DNA of 64,000 nucleotides from Endotrypanum monterogeii (GCA_000333855.2 CM007338.1:318806-382805); one strand, 5' to 3'; shown: positions 38,874 to 50,504, numbered from the stretch's first letter. A program made the numbers and translations. The notes: generated from the letters alone by a model not told the origin.

Positions 38874-41702
38874 ATGCAGAATGTCTTCCAACTCGCTGCC
38901 GTGCACGGCATGCTGTACACAGGCGGCAACGTTGCCTTCTCCCCAGACGGCACGCAGCTATACTCTCCTGTAAACAATTACCTGTCGTCGATACAGCTCC
39001 AACAAGCCGGTCACCTTTCCCTCACTTGCAGCAACAGCTCCATCAGCTGCTTTGATCTTTCCCCCGATGGCGACCTCGCCATTGTCGTGGGGCAGCGCGG
39101 TCTTGGGTTTTTCTACTCCATATCCGCCCGTGTCGTCCTCGACACGCTTTCCTTTCCCCCCAACTGCACAATCTCGTGTGTCAAGTTCAGCCCGTGCGGC
39201 AAGTATGTCTCCGTTGCGCTGGAATCCACTCTGCACGTATATACAGCGCCAGCCAAGCGTGTTGTAAGCTTTCACGGCTGCCACCGCGTCGAGCAGCACC
39301 ACGCCATTCTGACTCGGCCAATTACGAACCTCGACTGGACAGCCGATAGCGAACATCTTCTTGTGTGTGGTCAGGATGCACGCATGAAGATTATTCCACG
39401 TCAAAGCAAGCTGCATCAGAAAGGTATGGCGCTCCAGCAAAACTCGCTTGTCGGTCACCGCAGTGCGGTGCTTGGCGCATGGTTCACAAATGAGGACAGC
39501 AGTGGCGTAGTGAGCGTGGCGACAGACAACGTGGTGGTGGTGTGGCACCGAACAGCCATGACCCGCAAGGAGGTGCTCCAGGCGATTGCAACCGCACAGC
39601 TGCAGGCCCGACTGGGAGACAAGGAAAGCGACGCTGCGGCCGAGGGCAGCGACGCTGGGGAAGAGGAATCCCCATCCCCGAAAAGCTTTCTCGAGCGCCA
39701 GAGGCTAGAGCAGCTGCAGCTGAACGGCGTCCGTGTCTCCGCCGCTGATGACACGTACCTGCCTCCGACCCTTCGCCATGCATTCGAGATCCAGGACCGG
39801 TTCATGCTGTCGCACAAGGGCAGTGTCAGCGTTGCTACCTTCCACAAGCCGCGTGGGCTGCTGGCAGTCGGGTATAGCAGTGGTATCTTCGCCATACATA
39901 CGTTGCCGGGGACGAAGGGTGGGGAGCTGACACTTGTGCATCTTCTCTCCATATCTGCACAGTCATTGACCGCAGCAGCCTTTGCCCCTAGCGGAGACTG
40001 GGTTGCATTCGGAAGCGCACACCTCAAACAGTTGCTCGTGTGGGACTGGAAAGCAGAAGCATATGTGGTCAAGGAACAGGCACACTACTATGATATTGCC
40101 TGCGCCGCCATCACCGCGGATAGCACCAACATCATATCCGGCGGTGAAGAGGGGAAGGTAAAGGTGTGGAAAGTTGTATCTGGGCAGTGCTTCGCAACAT
40201 TTACAGAACACACTGGCCCCATCACCGGCATCAGCACAAGCACGAGTACAAATGCATTCTTCACCAGCAGCCTCGATGGCACGGCACGTGGCTACGACCT
40301 AGTGCGCTACCGCCAGTTTCGTGTCTTCAGCCCACCAGAGCAAACACAGCTTTCATGCATCTCTGTCGACCCGTCCGGTGACGTCCTGGCCGTTGGCAGC
40401 AGCCAAGTGAACAAGATTTTCCTGTTCTCTGTGCAGACGGGGCGCATCATTGATGTATTGCAAGGGCATGAGGGGCCCATCGCGTGTCTCATGTTTCACC
40501 CCTCTGGCACAACCCTCACCTCCGGTAGCATGGACCACAACCTCGTCTTTTGGGACTTGTTCAATCAAAACGACAGCGGCGAGCGACTCAAAGGTGATGG
40601 CGAGGTACTTTACATGGGCACAGAGGTGCTCTGCGTCACGTATAGCACCAGTGGTAGAAGAATGGCGGTTCTGACCGCGAAACAGGAGGTCTCCGTCTAC
40701 GAGACGACCATAGCGAACGACCCGCAGCTCATCAAGACGTTCCTCACAACTTTTGATGCCGCCGGCGGCTGGCGCAAAGAAGTAGGTCCGAACAGCTCCA
40801 ACTACAATACACACTTCACCCGCATCAGCTTTTCCCCTGAAGGAGAAAAGCTGATCGCGGGCGGCGACTCCAAATGGCTGGTGCTCTACCACGCGACGCA
40901 GGGCTACGTTCTCAGGAAGTGGCCCATCACGCATAACCTCGACGTTCAAGGTGCCGAGGAGCAGTACCAATGGCGAAACGCCAGCGAGGCGGGATTTCTC
41001 GGCGACATTGACGTAGGCGAGGAGGACGTGCACCTCACGCGTCGCAAGCTGCTGGAGATGCCAGGTAGTCGTCACCGTCACTTCGCCACCGGCAAGCGTA
41101 AGACGGAGCTCACGGCGCGGACTATGGATGTAGCCTTCGCAGCAACAGGCACGGAATTTATCGCCGCGACAACAGACGGCCTACTACTCTTTTCAACGCG
41201 GGTGGCGCGTCCGCGCTTTCAGCCGCTGCAGCTTAAATCGAACATCACCACTGCAGAAGTGCAGGACCAGCTTGCGCACGGGCAGCCGGTGATGGCCCTT
41301 ATCGGCGCTCTTAACCTCGGAGACGCAACCCTTGGTGTGGAGTGCCTACGCCGGATGCCGCGTGACTCGATTCCCGTGGCTGTCACAGCTGTCCCCTCAT
41401 CCCTCTTCCCACAATTCATGCAATGGGTGAGCGAGGAGGTGGAGAACTGCCGTGGCCTCGAGCACGCGCTTTTATGGGCGCAGTCTCTTCTGCTTCACTC
41501 CAGTGAAGCGTTCAGCGGGGTGGGGGCGCACCAGGACACACGGGTGTTACCAGCGCTCAAGACGCTGCAGCGCAGCCTCTATCAGCACCGCTTGCTTATG
41601 GAACTCTCACGAGAAAATTATTTCTCCGTCAAGTACCTTGCCGACGCGGCCCGTATGAGCTTGTCCAAGCTGGAGCCCATCGCAGACGACATCGCGAAGT
41701 AG
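38874..41702 (+). CDS. PWP2: PWP2/UTP1, U3 snoRNP WD40 protein
   Basis: 942 residues from the first ATG; a GTG seven codons earlier is not used. The N-terminus (VHGMLYTGGNVAFSPDGTQLYSPV) follows the Pwp2 pattern. WD40 repeats run to about residue 790, forming two beta-propellers. They include clear blades such as SGGEEGKVKVWKVVSGQCFATF and TSGSMDHNLVFWDL. An acidic insertion (about 245-275, with GDKESDAAAEGSDAGEEE) interrupts one blade. The C-terminal part (about 797-905, starting QLAHGQPVMALIGALNL) is a Utp12 domain. Pwp2 is a core member of the UTP-B complex of the small-subunit processome and is needed for early nucleolar cleavages of pre-rRNA. Length is close to yeast Pwp2 (923). Assignment is firm. 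Confidence 0.93.
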   Translation: MQNVFQLAAVHGMLYTGGNVAFSPDGTQLYSPVNNYLSSIQLQQAGHLSLTCSNSSISCFDLSPDGDLAIVVGQRGLGFFYSISARVVLDTLSFPPNCTISCVKFSPCGKYVSVALESTLHVYTAPAKRVVSFHGCHRVEQHHAILTRPITNLDWTADSEHLLVCGQDARMKIIPRQSKLHQKGMALQQNSLVGHRSAVLGAWFTNEDSSGVVSVATDNVVVVWHRTAMTRKEVLQAIATAQLQARLGDKESDAAAEGSDAGEEESPSPKSFLERQRLEQLQLNGVRVSAADDTYLPPTLRHAFEIQDRFMLSHKGSVSVATFHKPRGLLAVGYSSGIFAIHTLPGTKGGELTLVHLLSISAQSLTAAAFAPSGDWVAFGSAHLKQLLVWDWKAEAYVVKEQAHYYDIACAAITADSTNIISGGEEGKVKVWKVVSGQCFATFTEHTGPITGISTSTSTNAFFTSSLDGTARGYDLVRYRQFRVFSPPEQTQLSCISVDPSGDVLAVGSSQVNKIFLFSVQTGRIIDVLQGHEGPIACLMFHPSGTTLTSGSMDHNLVFWDLFNQNDSGERLKGDGEVLYMGTEVLCVTYSTSGRRMAVLTAKQEVSVYETTIANDPQLIKTFLTTFDAAGGWRKEVGPNSSNYNTHFTRISFSPEGEKLIAGGDSKWLVLYHATQGYVLRKWPITHNLDVQGAEEQYQWRNASEAGFLGDIDVGEEDVHLTRRKLLEMPGSRHRHFATGKRKTELTARTMDVAFAATGTEFIAATTDGLLLFSTRVARPRFQPLQLKSNITTAEVQDQLAHGQPVMALIGALNLGDATLGVECLRRMPRDSIPVAVTAVPSSLFPQFMQWVSEEVENCRGLEHALLWAQSLLLHSSEAFSGVGAHQDTRVLPALKTLQRSLYQHRLLMELSRENYFSVKYLADAARMSLSKLEPIADDIAK

Positions 41703-41837
41703 TGTACACGAACAACGATAAGGAGGTAGGGGAAGGTGAATCCCTATGCAGACCTCAAACGTGCACCACATGTTTACCTCTCTGGATGTTGTGAGCCAGA
41801 TATAATCCTTTAACAAATCATCGCATAAGCTGTGTGG

Positions 41838-42069
41838 AGGGACGGGCGAGGGGGGGGGGAGTGGGGAGGAGGAGGGGGGAGGGGGGTAAAGGGAGGGAGG
41901 CGACCGACCCGTACCCGTCCGTCCCCGTCCCCCACCCACCACCACCCACCCCCNNNNNNNNNNGAGGAGGGGAGGGGGGAACGGGGGTAACGGACGGACG
42001 CCCACCCCACCCTCCCTCGTCCCCCCTCCCCCACCACCACCACCACCACACCCCCCCGCCCCTCCACAC
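41838..42069. repeat. G/C-rich inverted arms around an assembly gap
   Basis: The left arm begins GTGTGGAGGGACGGG; the right arm, read on the minus strand, begins GTGTGGAGGGGCGGG. Between them each arm runs from G-rich to C-rich with a shared CGTCCGTCC word. Matching is imperfect, so this could be a real palindromic locus or a folded-back, error-rich read. Confidence 0.55.
41954..41963. other. Assembly gap (10 N)
   Basis: Ten N bases between a C-rich left flank and a G-rich right flank. The same arbitrary size is used for all three gaps in the window. Confidence 0.98.
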
Positions 42070-42754
42070 GAACGGTATTTTGATAGCTCAAACCAATGAA
42101 AACACAAGAAATAATTGTTCCAAGACAATCGCGTCGCGGGCTGAGTGTGTTTGTATGCCTCCCCCCCCCCCTGCATGCAGGAAAGGGAATAAAAAAAGGA
42201 AAGCTTCATCTCCTGTGAAGAAGATGAGGCGATTGAAGGGGCGTGCAAGGCTGTAAGCACCGTGCCGACCTACCGTCGTATACTCGTGCTGCGGAGACAA
42301 TCGTGCGTGGCGGAACAGGAAAGGGGGAAAGGAATAACCATGTGACACAGGTGTCATTTGGTGTGCATGCGCCTGCTCATGCCCTCCGCACAGCCAAGGA
42401 AAGCATTCACGTGGGGTGTGTCCCACTGGCCCCTTCCACACCTCACCTGCCACGACCATGGGAGCACCTCGGCCTGCCCTTCTCCTCCATTGGGAAGGTT
42501 CTGGGGTGATTGTGTGGAGACCACAACAACTCCTTCCCATGCGTCTTCCCTCGCCCGTTCTTTCTTCAGGCTAGATGAGCAAACCCCCAATGCACACGTC
42601 TAACGCACAGTAGAAGGAAAAGGCATCCCTGACACTCCGTACCCTTCACTCCCTCCCTCCTTCCCCTACACATAATATATATATATATTATATGTATATA
42701 TGTATTGTTCGTAGAGAGCGAAGGAACACACCTAAACGCGGGCTCCCTGTCCTT

Positions 42755-42777
42755 GGTGCCCAGGAACCCCCCTCCCC
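42755..42777 (+). repeat. 23-base direct repeat, copy 1
   Basis: The unit GGTGCCCAGGAACCCCCC continues into CTCCCC and recurs at 42946-42968, 191 bases downstream. The flanks differ. Confidence 0.8.
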
Positions 42778-42850
42778 TCACATGAGAACTCTTTGCCGAG
42801 CCACCACTCCATTTTTCTTACCGACGTGTTTGATTACCTCTCTGTAGTCT

Positions 42851-42882
42851 GATTTGCCTTTTTTTTTTTCGTGATTGGCTAG
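42851..42882 (+). promoter_or_regulatory. Candidate trans-splice acceptor, 14-3-3-like gene
   Basis: A T run is followed by AG at 42881-42882. The 134-nt leader has no ATG before 43017. Confidence 0.45.
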
Positions 42883-42945
42883 AGAAAGGGGGAGAGAAAG
42901 GGCGTCAAATAAACATTTAAAAAAGGAGGTAAGGGCTCATATCTC

Positions 42946-42968
42946 GGTGCCCAGGAACCCCCCTCCCC
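42946..42968 (+). repeat. 23-base direct repeat, copy 2
   Basis: Second copy of the repeat at 42755; it would lie inside the 5' leader of the 14-3-3-like gene. Confidence 0.8.
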
Positions 42969-43016
42969 CCGCTACTCCTCACCGGGGAAGAAGAAAACTT
43001 TCGGAGAGGCATTCCC

Positions 43017-44852
43017 ATGTCACTTCCTCCCTTCTCGCCTGGGCAGTTGCCTGGAACGTCCAACGGCACCGGCACCGCCTTGCTCCCCACCATCACGGCT
43101 GAGCTTCGGGGTGAGTTCTACCCGCTTCTTGCCACCCTCGCCAGCTGCCCTAATGACCTATCGTCCACGTACATTATGGAGCTTTTTTTCACTCTCGTCC
43201 GCTTTGATGCGGTGCTCAGAGAAAAGGAGCGGCAGCTGCTGGTCACCACCGCACAGCAACTGATCACGAAGCAACTGAACCAGCTGCGCAAGGTAAACCA
43301 CACCCAGAAACTACTGAGCGAAAACGAGCGCTTCGTTGGCGAACTCGTCGAGCGGTGTGCTGCGCTGGAATGTCTTTGCCGCGCTCGCGATGGCGATGAC
43401 GAGTGCCGCACAAATGACGGCGAATATACGGACGATATGAACGCCAGTGGGCAAGCCCTGCCGACACTGAACCTAGAGGGCGAACTCGCGGACGCTCAAG
43501 GCGGTAATGAAAGAACAACGCTGTCTGTCGCCAACACGATAGCGGCTGTAACTGCGGGGGGTCATCGCCGCGTGGGCCTAGCGTCCACGTATGCGGGCCA
43601 CTGCACCACCGGCGGCGGCGGTCAGGAATTGCAACGCGTCTCATTTCATGACAGTCTCGACGATATTTCGAGCCGATTAATGGCGGTGCCAACAGAGAGC
43701 TGTGGGGCGGTAACACCTCCCTCCCCAGGCTCTGGATCGACACAGCTTCTGCACCCACCGCACCAGCAGAACAGCGCTCCTCGAAAACTTCGTCAATGGC
43801 GTCACGCTGAGCGCGTAAACAGCGAAACGCTCGACGAGGATCCGGTGCGAGCGGCGACCACCTCGAGCACCTTGGCAAGGACCACAGGATCCACCCATGT
43901 CAACCCTGTGGTCTACAGCGGTCTGCAGCAGGCACTGCAAGGGCACTTCCGAAACAAGGTTCGCTCGACCCTGACTGGTGGTGCCTCGACGGTCCAGAGT
44001 AATATGAGCGACCTGGTGTACATGCCGCAACCATCAGCGCAGCTACGCGGCATCACAACCAGGCCTAGCAGTCGCAGCAGTGAGCAAACCGCGACGGCAG
44101 ACGACACCGCTGTCGAGGCTGGCTCCATCTCACCCCAGCAGCATGAGGCGATGCCGCTAAACCTCTCCTTGGCCACCTCCGTGGGATCCAGGCGTTACCC
44201 ACTCTCGTCTTCACACATTGTCGACCAGCGAAATGCTAACCCGAGCAACTTCTCCGTGGCAACTGTAGCCTCCGCCGCGTCGGCGAACAACGCTCCAGGG
44301 ATGGACGCAGGTCGGTCTGTCGGCCCGAGGATGAGCAGCTTCCCATCTGCATTGTACCACGGAACGATGCAAGAGCCAGTGGTCTCTGCGAAGGTGTGGG
44401 ACCGCATGTTTTGGAGGTTCTTAGCCGGTCAAACCTCCACGGGCGATCTCGCAGTGCTCCTCACCTTGCTGAACCACGGGAATCCTGGGCAAACGCAGGG
44501 AGCTGCGGGTTGCGGTGACGTGGCAGGTGGGTGCAAGGACAGCTTTAAAATTGGCTGGGGCGGCTCCAGCCTGCAGAGCGGCACGGCCAACACCGCAGCT
44601 GCGGTGGCAGAGGCAGCAGGTGCGCCCAGGAAGAGACCGGCGGCGACTCCGCATTCGTCTGAATATGGAGTGCAATTGCTCATAGATGGACTCAAACGCA
44701 AGGGATCGTATGCCCACCTCACCCTGCCTCAAAACTCTGCCGATGTGAGCAGCACTAAAACCACCGGCCGAGACACGTTCAGCGTTGCTGACGAAACAAT
44801 AAGCGGCAACGTCACAGTCAAGGCGGAACGGGAGGCGATGAGCGACGACATC

Positions 44853-44891
<39 letters not shown>

Positions 44892-47800
44892 CAACAACAC
44901 GCCCGCGGAATACTGCAGAGCCCTGAAAGACAGTGCCATGCTTCGTTTGGTGGCATGTCGCCCCCCGCACTTCGTGTGACCCATAGCAGCTCCACGGTGC
45001 TGCTCCACCTGGATGACTGGTCACGGGAAGAGGAAGTGCGACTGCATCGAGACTTTTGGGCTCACATTCCGACCATTCTCGTGACGCTCGCAGAGGGCGT
45101 GATGTATAGCGACAGTAGCAGCTGCGGGGGCCCAGCCCCTAGCCAGAGCGCCACCAATGAGGATGAGAGCAGAAGTGAAGAGCGACTGGATCGGGAGGCC
45201 AGTACTGGTGCTGCAGCTGCAGCTGATGGTAACCAAGACAACGAGCTCGCTGCACTTCATCCACCGAGCGCGGAAGCTCTGCAACTGATGCCCACCTTCT
45301 CCCCACTTCTGCGAAACTACAATAACGCAGTACGGCAGCTGATACGATCAGCGTCCGAATATGCACGCTCTACACAAACCCAACACGCTCGCGCGCTCAG
45401 CGTCGTGGCAACCGCAGCAACTCAGCAGCAGCAACAGCAACAAGTCCTCCCTCCAGCCAATCCTGAAGAAAGCGAGCTCAACGCAACCGTCTTCAACAAC
45501 GCAGCAAGTGCTCCACCGGGCAACGTGCGTACCGGGGTAGCCCGTACGCCGGCACAGAATGCCTCTGTGGTGTGTCCCCCTGACCTCAGAGACAGTCTCG
45601 TGCCATCGAGCGGGGTCGGCCGTCGAGCTGACAGTAGCAGTGGCAGCGTAGCAGCAGCAACAGCAGGGCCAACAGGATCTGCCTTGAGTGCGAACAACTC
45701 AGCGTCAGTGGACATCGTTGAACGCAGTCTTCTGGCAGCAGGAGGTCTCACAGAAGTGCGTGCCGTAGACATAGTCGTGTATGCTATTCTCACCGCCATC
45801 TACATTCAGTGCACCGCTGCAGTCGACAGGCAACAGCAGGCACGCGTGGGCTCGACAGGCTTCACAGCGGCTGCGCCGATATCGACTAATACGGGAGCTG
45901 TGGGGACAAGTGGAGAGAAGACAAGTCTGTCAGAAGGTTCTCGCACCCCCGCTAGCGCACACTCTCCCGAGGGGAGCTGTCCGTGGCCAGGTATATTAGG
46001 TAGCCCCAGCTTCGGTGCTGACGGTGGCGCGGGCACGATGAGCGGTAACAACACCTACTTATCTGCCGATGAGGAGCGCGTCCTCGACAGAGGTGCTCCA
46101 AGCGCCGATGTGAGCGGCAGGCTGCGCGGCAGCGGGAGTGGCAGTGGCTACGCGCCGAATGTGACCTTCAGTCCCCCGCCCAAGACGCTGTTTCACCAGC
46201 ACCTGTACCCGCTGCATCCCATTGTCCGGCGCGCCGGTGGCAAAGCCGTGGGTAGCGCGATAAGATTTACGAGGAGCAGCTCTCTTTATGACCCGAGAAG
46301 TGTGTACCTATCACCGTTGCATGGACCTCACCAGCTCCAGCAACAGACGGCGCAGCTGCCGCGCAGCTTTTCTCTGGAGATACACAGTCCCACAGATGCG
46401 GCACTGTCGCTCTTGTGGATGGCGCATAATAAAAAAAACGGCCCTGATGACTGGGCCCGTCGGGGAAGCGCAGCAAGCACCTGTAGCGATGGGCCTGCGG
46501 TAGCCAACACGGGTAACCAACTTCCACCGAGCTTCAATGTGTCGTGCTCAAACCTGCGCTCCATAGAGCCCTCTATGCAAGACATCCTCACCTGCGCCAA
46601 CGAATTTTCGTGGGTTTCTCTACCGAGCATCATGAAGGCAGAGCTGCAGCACCTGCAAGAAACACTCAGTGACACGAGTCGTGCGGTGCAGCGCATAGAG
46701 AGGCAAGTGCGAGGGGAGCTAGCTCTGCTGCTGTTTCGTGTTCTTTCTATTGTACTGAACTGGCTCATGCCTGCGGTGTACGTGGCGGATGTGCGTCTGT
46801 GGTTGTTCTACCGCAAGTGGTGCTGCGACCTGTATCGAGTGTTGTGCTCCCATGACGCTCTTCTTGAGGAATTCCATACACTTCTGGACCAAAGAAATCA
46901 GACGGGGAGTAGCACAAAAACGCTGACCGGTGATCTGCACGGGCAGCCGGGTGTAACAAAGAGGGCCACGCACGTGGTCAGCCCGGCTGACGCAGAATCG
47001 GAGAGGACGAGGGGGCCTTTCACACCTCAGCAGGGCCCGTCGAAGTGCCCCAGCAAGACGCCAGGAGCGAGAGCCGTCGCAACTGACAGCGACGAGCACC
47101 GCAATTCCAGGAGGGATTACGTTGCGCGCGAAGAGGCGACTGTATCCACCTTTGGTACAGCACAGTCCACCAGCCCGCAGCCTTGCTGCTCACAAGAGGA
47201 TGGTACTGCGGAGGCCACCAACGGGTCAATGGAGGACGCCTTCAGCTTCATCCTTCCAGGGACCAGCCTCGCGGTCTCTGTGTCACACGAAACACCGCCT
47301 GTACAGCCTGCTGTGCTGAACCTACTTGCTCAAGAGGAAGCGAATCTTCGAGGAGAGGCACTCGCCGATATGGCCTCGCTGCGCGCTGCGCAGGCGTTGC
47401 TGAGCAACGAAGGGACTGTCGTCCCGCTACCGCGCCCTTTCCTGATAACACGTCTCGTGGCGGCGACCTTGCGCGGCATGGGTGCCGACATGGCGGAGTC
47501 CCTGCTCCGGGTCCTTGGGCAGCCGCCGTCCTCTGTCAACCTTTCCGGTGGCGGTGACCTTGGAACAAATGCCGCCGACATCCTGGAAGATGCACCAAGG
47601 GGCCGCAGTGCCCGCTGCGGCATGTCTCAGAACCAGTACCCGGCGGCCCTAGAGGATCGGAAGTCGAGGGAACAGAAAGCGTACTGCGACCCTGGTGACA
47701 GGGGACACGCCTATAATGTGAAGGGAGGTGAGCAAGAAGGTCTCTTGAAGGGGCGGCACCGTCGTCACGCGGTCCATTGTGCCGTATCGGGGCGCCATCG

Positions 47801-48794
47801 CCGCAGTACTTCCGCAGGTGCTCGTGTGGGGGGCCGCAGCGGGTCCTCCACAACGAGTCACTACCGAGTTGATAGTGAAGACGATGGTGGATACGGCGAT
47901 CATTGGTACGGTGTCCTCGAACGCAGCGAAAGGAGTCAAATAGCGCCGCTTTCCTTGCAAAGCCCAGCGATGGACAAGAATCCGAGAAGGCGCGCCTCCC
48001 AACCCTCCGCGAGTGTTTCTACAGTCCTCCCACGCAAGACAACGCACACCCCGTTCAATGAGCACGCCTCCACCCGTAGCTCACAGAACCCCTTTCATAC
48101 CCACCAGTCAGTCGAAGGTCCCACACTGGTGCATCATCACCGCTTTCGATACCCCGTTGTGCGTGGCTACGCAGACGTGGCAAAACTATATCTCAGTACG
48201 CTCGAAGACGCTGAAATCCACCTCTCCCCACACGACCCCGTCTACGCCTCGCTCGTGCTCAGCGCCGCAGACCTCCACCTGCACAACCTGCGCGACAGAG
48301 ACACGGCCGTCGCATTGGTGAATGCCTACTTGGCGGATGTCAGTGAAGAACACATTCAGGGGCCGGTCTGGGAGGAGTTGCCCACCGTAGCGATCGGAAG
48401 CGAGAGTGGTGACAGAGCGCCGCCATCCCTGAACTCCGCTGCCGACGTTGCCGGGGACCCTTCCTCTACCTCCCCAGCACCAACCAAGGGCTTCTCTGTG
48501 ACGCGCGCCAGACAAGGCAACACCCAAGGTCCAACCTCGACAACACCAACGCCGAGCGTCACCGGGGTGGGTGCTGGATCCCCTGCGACAGCCCCTCTTC
48601 AGGCGGCGGCTGCGCTGTCACAGCAGCAGCGGCCGTACGTGCCCATGGTCATTGCATCCTGGAACAGTGAGGAAGAGAAGGAGGAGTTTCTCGCCACGCT
48701 GCAGCTACTGCGACAAATGCAGGCCTATCTCGCCGAGGCACCCGTGAAGTCGCACAATGGCGGCACTTTGAGAAACAAAGAGAAAACAGTCTGA
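43017..48794 (+). CDS. Giant protein with a scattered 14-3-3-like fold
   Basis: 1,925 residues, largely Ser/Ala/Gln/Gly-rich disorder with a Gln run at about 613-629. Three ordered parts align with 14-3-3 proteins. (1) Residues about 66-92, LREKERQLLVTTAQQL, resemble helix 3 (pattern L-x3-E-R-x-L-L). (2) Residues about 1225-1280: GELALLLFRVLSIVLNWLMP plus FYRKWCCDLYRVL (1264-1276) follow helices 5-6, where 14-3-3 reads FYLKMKGDYYRYL; the groove Lys and Arg are kept, the following Tyr is Val. (3) Residues about 1724-1775 align without gaps to helices 7-8, including SPHDPV (14-3-3: QPTHPI), and QLLRQM near 1896 matches the helix 9 QLLRDN. Helices 6 and 7 are separated by about 450 residues. 14-3-3 proteins bind phosphoserine/threonine motifs as dimers; the helix-3 groove Arg is not conserved here, so binding is uncertain. 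The domain call is inference from pattern and order. Confidence 0.6.
44855..44897. repeat. CAG/CAA repeat encoding poly-Gln
   Basis: An in-frame CAG run passing into CAA near its end, coding for about 15 glutamines inside the 14-3-3-like protein. Confidence 0.9.
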
Positions 48795-49642
48795 AGAGCA
48801 GAAAGAGGGGGGAAGCTCAATGCAATCAGTAGACAATCGGCCGGAAAAGAGCGATGCAGGAAGGGGCGCTCTTTCCTCTCGGACAACGTCCGCTGGTATC
48901 CCTGACATGTGGAACGGAAAAGTGATACGAAACATCGGCCTGATAATGCCCATGTCCCACCTCCCGGGAGCTGTTGTATCACATATATATGTGTGTGCTG
49001 ATATCTGCGCACACCTGCTCATTTCCCCTTCCTCCGGAAGCGTCTAATGGAAATCAGAATGAAAAAAAAAAACAAAAAAAAGGGACACAGATGCCGTCGC
49101 GGCTGTTTTTTTTTGTTGTTGTTGTTCTCTGCACTTCGGATGCTTGTAGGGATTCATCGTCTCTCTCAAGTAGTGGGGTGAGCACTGGAGGGCAAGCACA
49201 GCAAATGGAACACACGCGGAGCGAACAGTGACGACCGCTGTCTCACCTCCTCCCATTCCCACAGCACTCCTGCCTTTTTTTTTTTCCTTTACACCTAGTA
49301 GAATGAATACAGGGAGGTGCCTTCAAAAACAACCGATGAACCTTGTGACGTATGTAGCCACATTCGCGGCGCAGTTTCACATCAGTGATATTTTGTTTTC
49401 TCCGATGCCCGTGTATAAATATCTGTGCTTCTCTACACCCACACTCCCTCTTTTCGCTTTTCCGTTTGCCTCTCACCTTGAAATCTGTCGACGGAGCCAC
49501 ACACTTCAAGTGTTTCGAGACACAAGCACTCACACACATACACATAAACAGATTGCCTTTTCTTCCAACAGTAGTTGTTTGTTCGACTGGCTTTTTTTTT
49601 TCCGCTTTCCCGTCAGCTCCCTGCATTCCTGTCTATAAATAA

Positions 49643-49662
49643 ATATATATATATATATATAT
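49643..49662. repeat. (TA)n microsatellite
   Basis: About ten TA units flanked by AAAT and TTTA repeats. Confidence 0.9.
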
Positions 49663-50449
49663 TTATTTATTTTTCTAGATTCTATTTCTTGATTCCTTCT
49701 CTCTCTCCCCCCCCGTACCCCTCCACTCACCCCTCTGGTTCATACAGACGCTTCACCCTTGGAAGTGTAGTCTGTGTTCCAGTGGGTGTGTGGATTATTG
49801 TGCTATTGGCGTGTACACGTGATCGAATGTAACACACACCATCATAGTTGCTGTGTTACTAACGATTGCTGATCCTCCCACCCCACCCCCCATCCTCAAG
49901 CACATCACAGACACACACACACACACACGAGGGGGGGGGCTCTTTCCTGTTGAGTACTTCACGTAAAGTCGAGCGTTTTTATGCGCCGTAGGTGTCGAAC
50001 GTTCTTTTTTTTTTTCGTTTTTTTTTCTTTTCTAGTGGGCAGGTATCTTCTCTCCGGGTGGTCTGACAAAACACGGCTACAGCTGAGTCACGTGTGGGAT
50101 ACCATGTGTTGATGTACGAGTAGAGGCATTCCTTGTTCACTAAATTCTCCTTCAGCCAGACATTCTCATATCCTCGACGAGCCTTCGCCCGCCCTCACAC
50201 CAGAGAGAGGCAGGAGCGCACATTTGCGCTCGCTGTGGGCTCTCCTGCTGAGTAATCGGTTCAAGAAGACCCTCCCCTCCTCCCTCCTCCCCCTTCCCCC
50301 TTCCCCCCCACACACACACGGGGTAATAAAAAAAAAAACATATATATATATATTGAAAGCTCCTCGTTTCGTTCCCTTTCTAGTATTATATTTTTCATCC
50401 ACTCAAAAAAAAAAAGAAAATAATTTTCTTTTCAAAGTTGTTAGCGTCC

Positions 50450-50483
<34 letters not shown>
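50450..50483. repeat. (GT)n microsatellite
   Basis: About 16 GT units directly before the probable acceptor region of the LisH-WD40 gene. Confidence 0.9.
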
Positions 50484-50486
<3 letters not shown>

Positions 50487-50493
50487 CTTGTGT

Positions 50494-50504
50494 GCTTTCT
50501 TCAG
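50494..50504 (+). promoter_or_regulatory. Candidate trans-splice acceptor, LisH-WD40 gene
   Basis: A short pyrimidine stretch after the GT run ends in AG at 50503-50504. The 151-nt leader lacks ATGs. The tract is weak, so confidence is low. Confidence 0.3.

Larger units (their letters stand above)
41703..43016. other. Intergenic region PWP2 / 14-3-3-like gene, with assembly gap
   Basis: Contains a G-rich then C-rich stretch (41838-41953), a 10-N gap, a mirrored G-rich then C-rich stretch (41964-42065), (TA)n near 42667-42690 and a 23-base direct repeat (42755 and 42946). The segment 42240-42560 is of higher complexity but carries no ATG frame with a recognisable domain. Confidence 0.6.

Noticed and set aside
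41607..42260. Frames crossing the second N gap
   Set aside because: They translate G/C homopolymers and the N block; no evidence of coding.
49228..49638. 136-codon frame in the 48.8-50.6 kb spacer
   Set aside because: It starts at GTG, reads a T-rich spacer as hydrophobic residues and has no domain.
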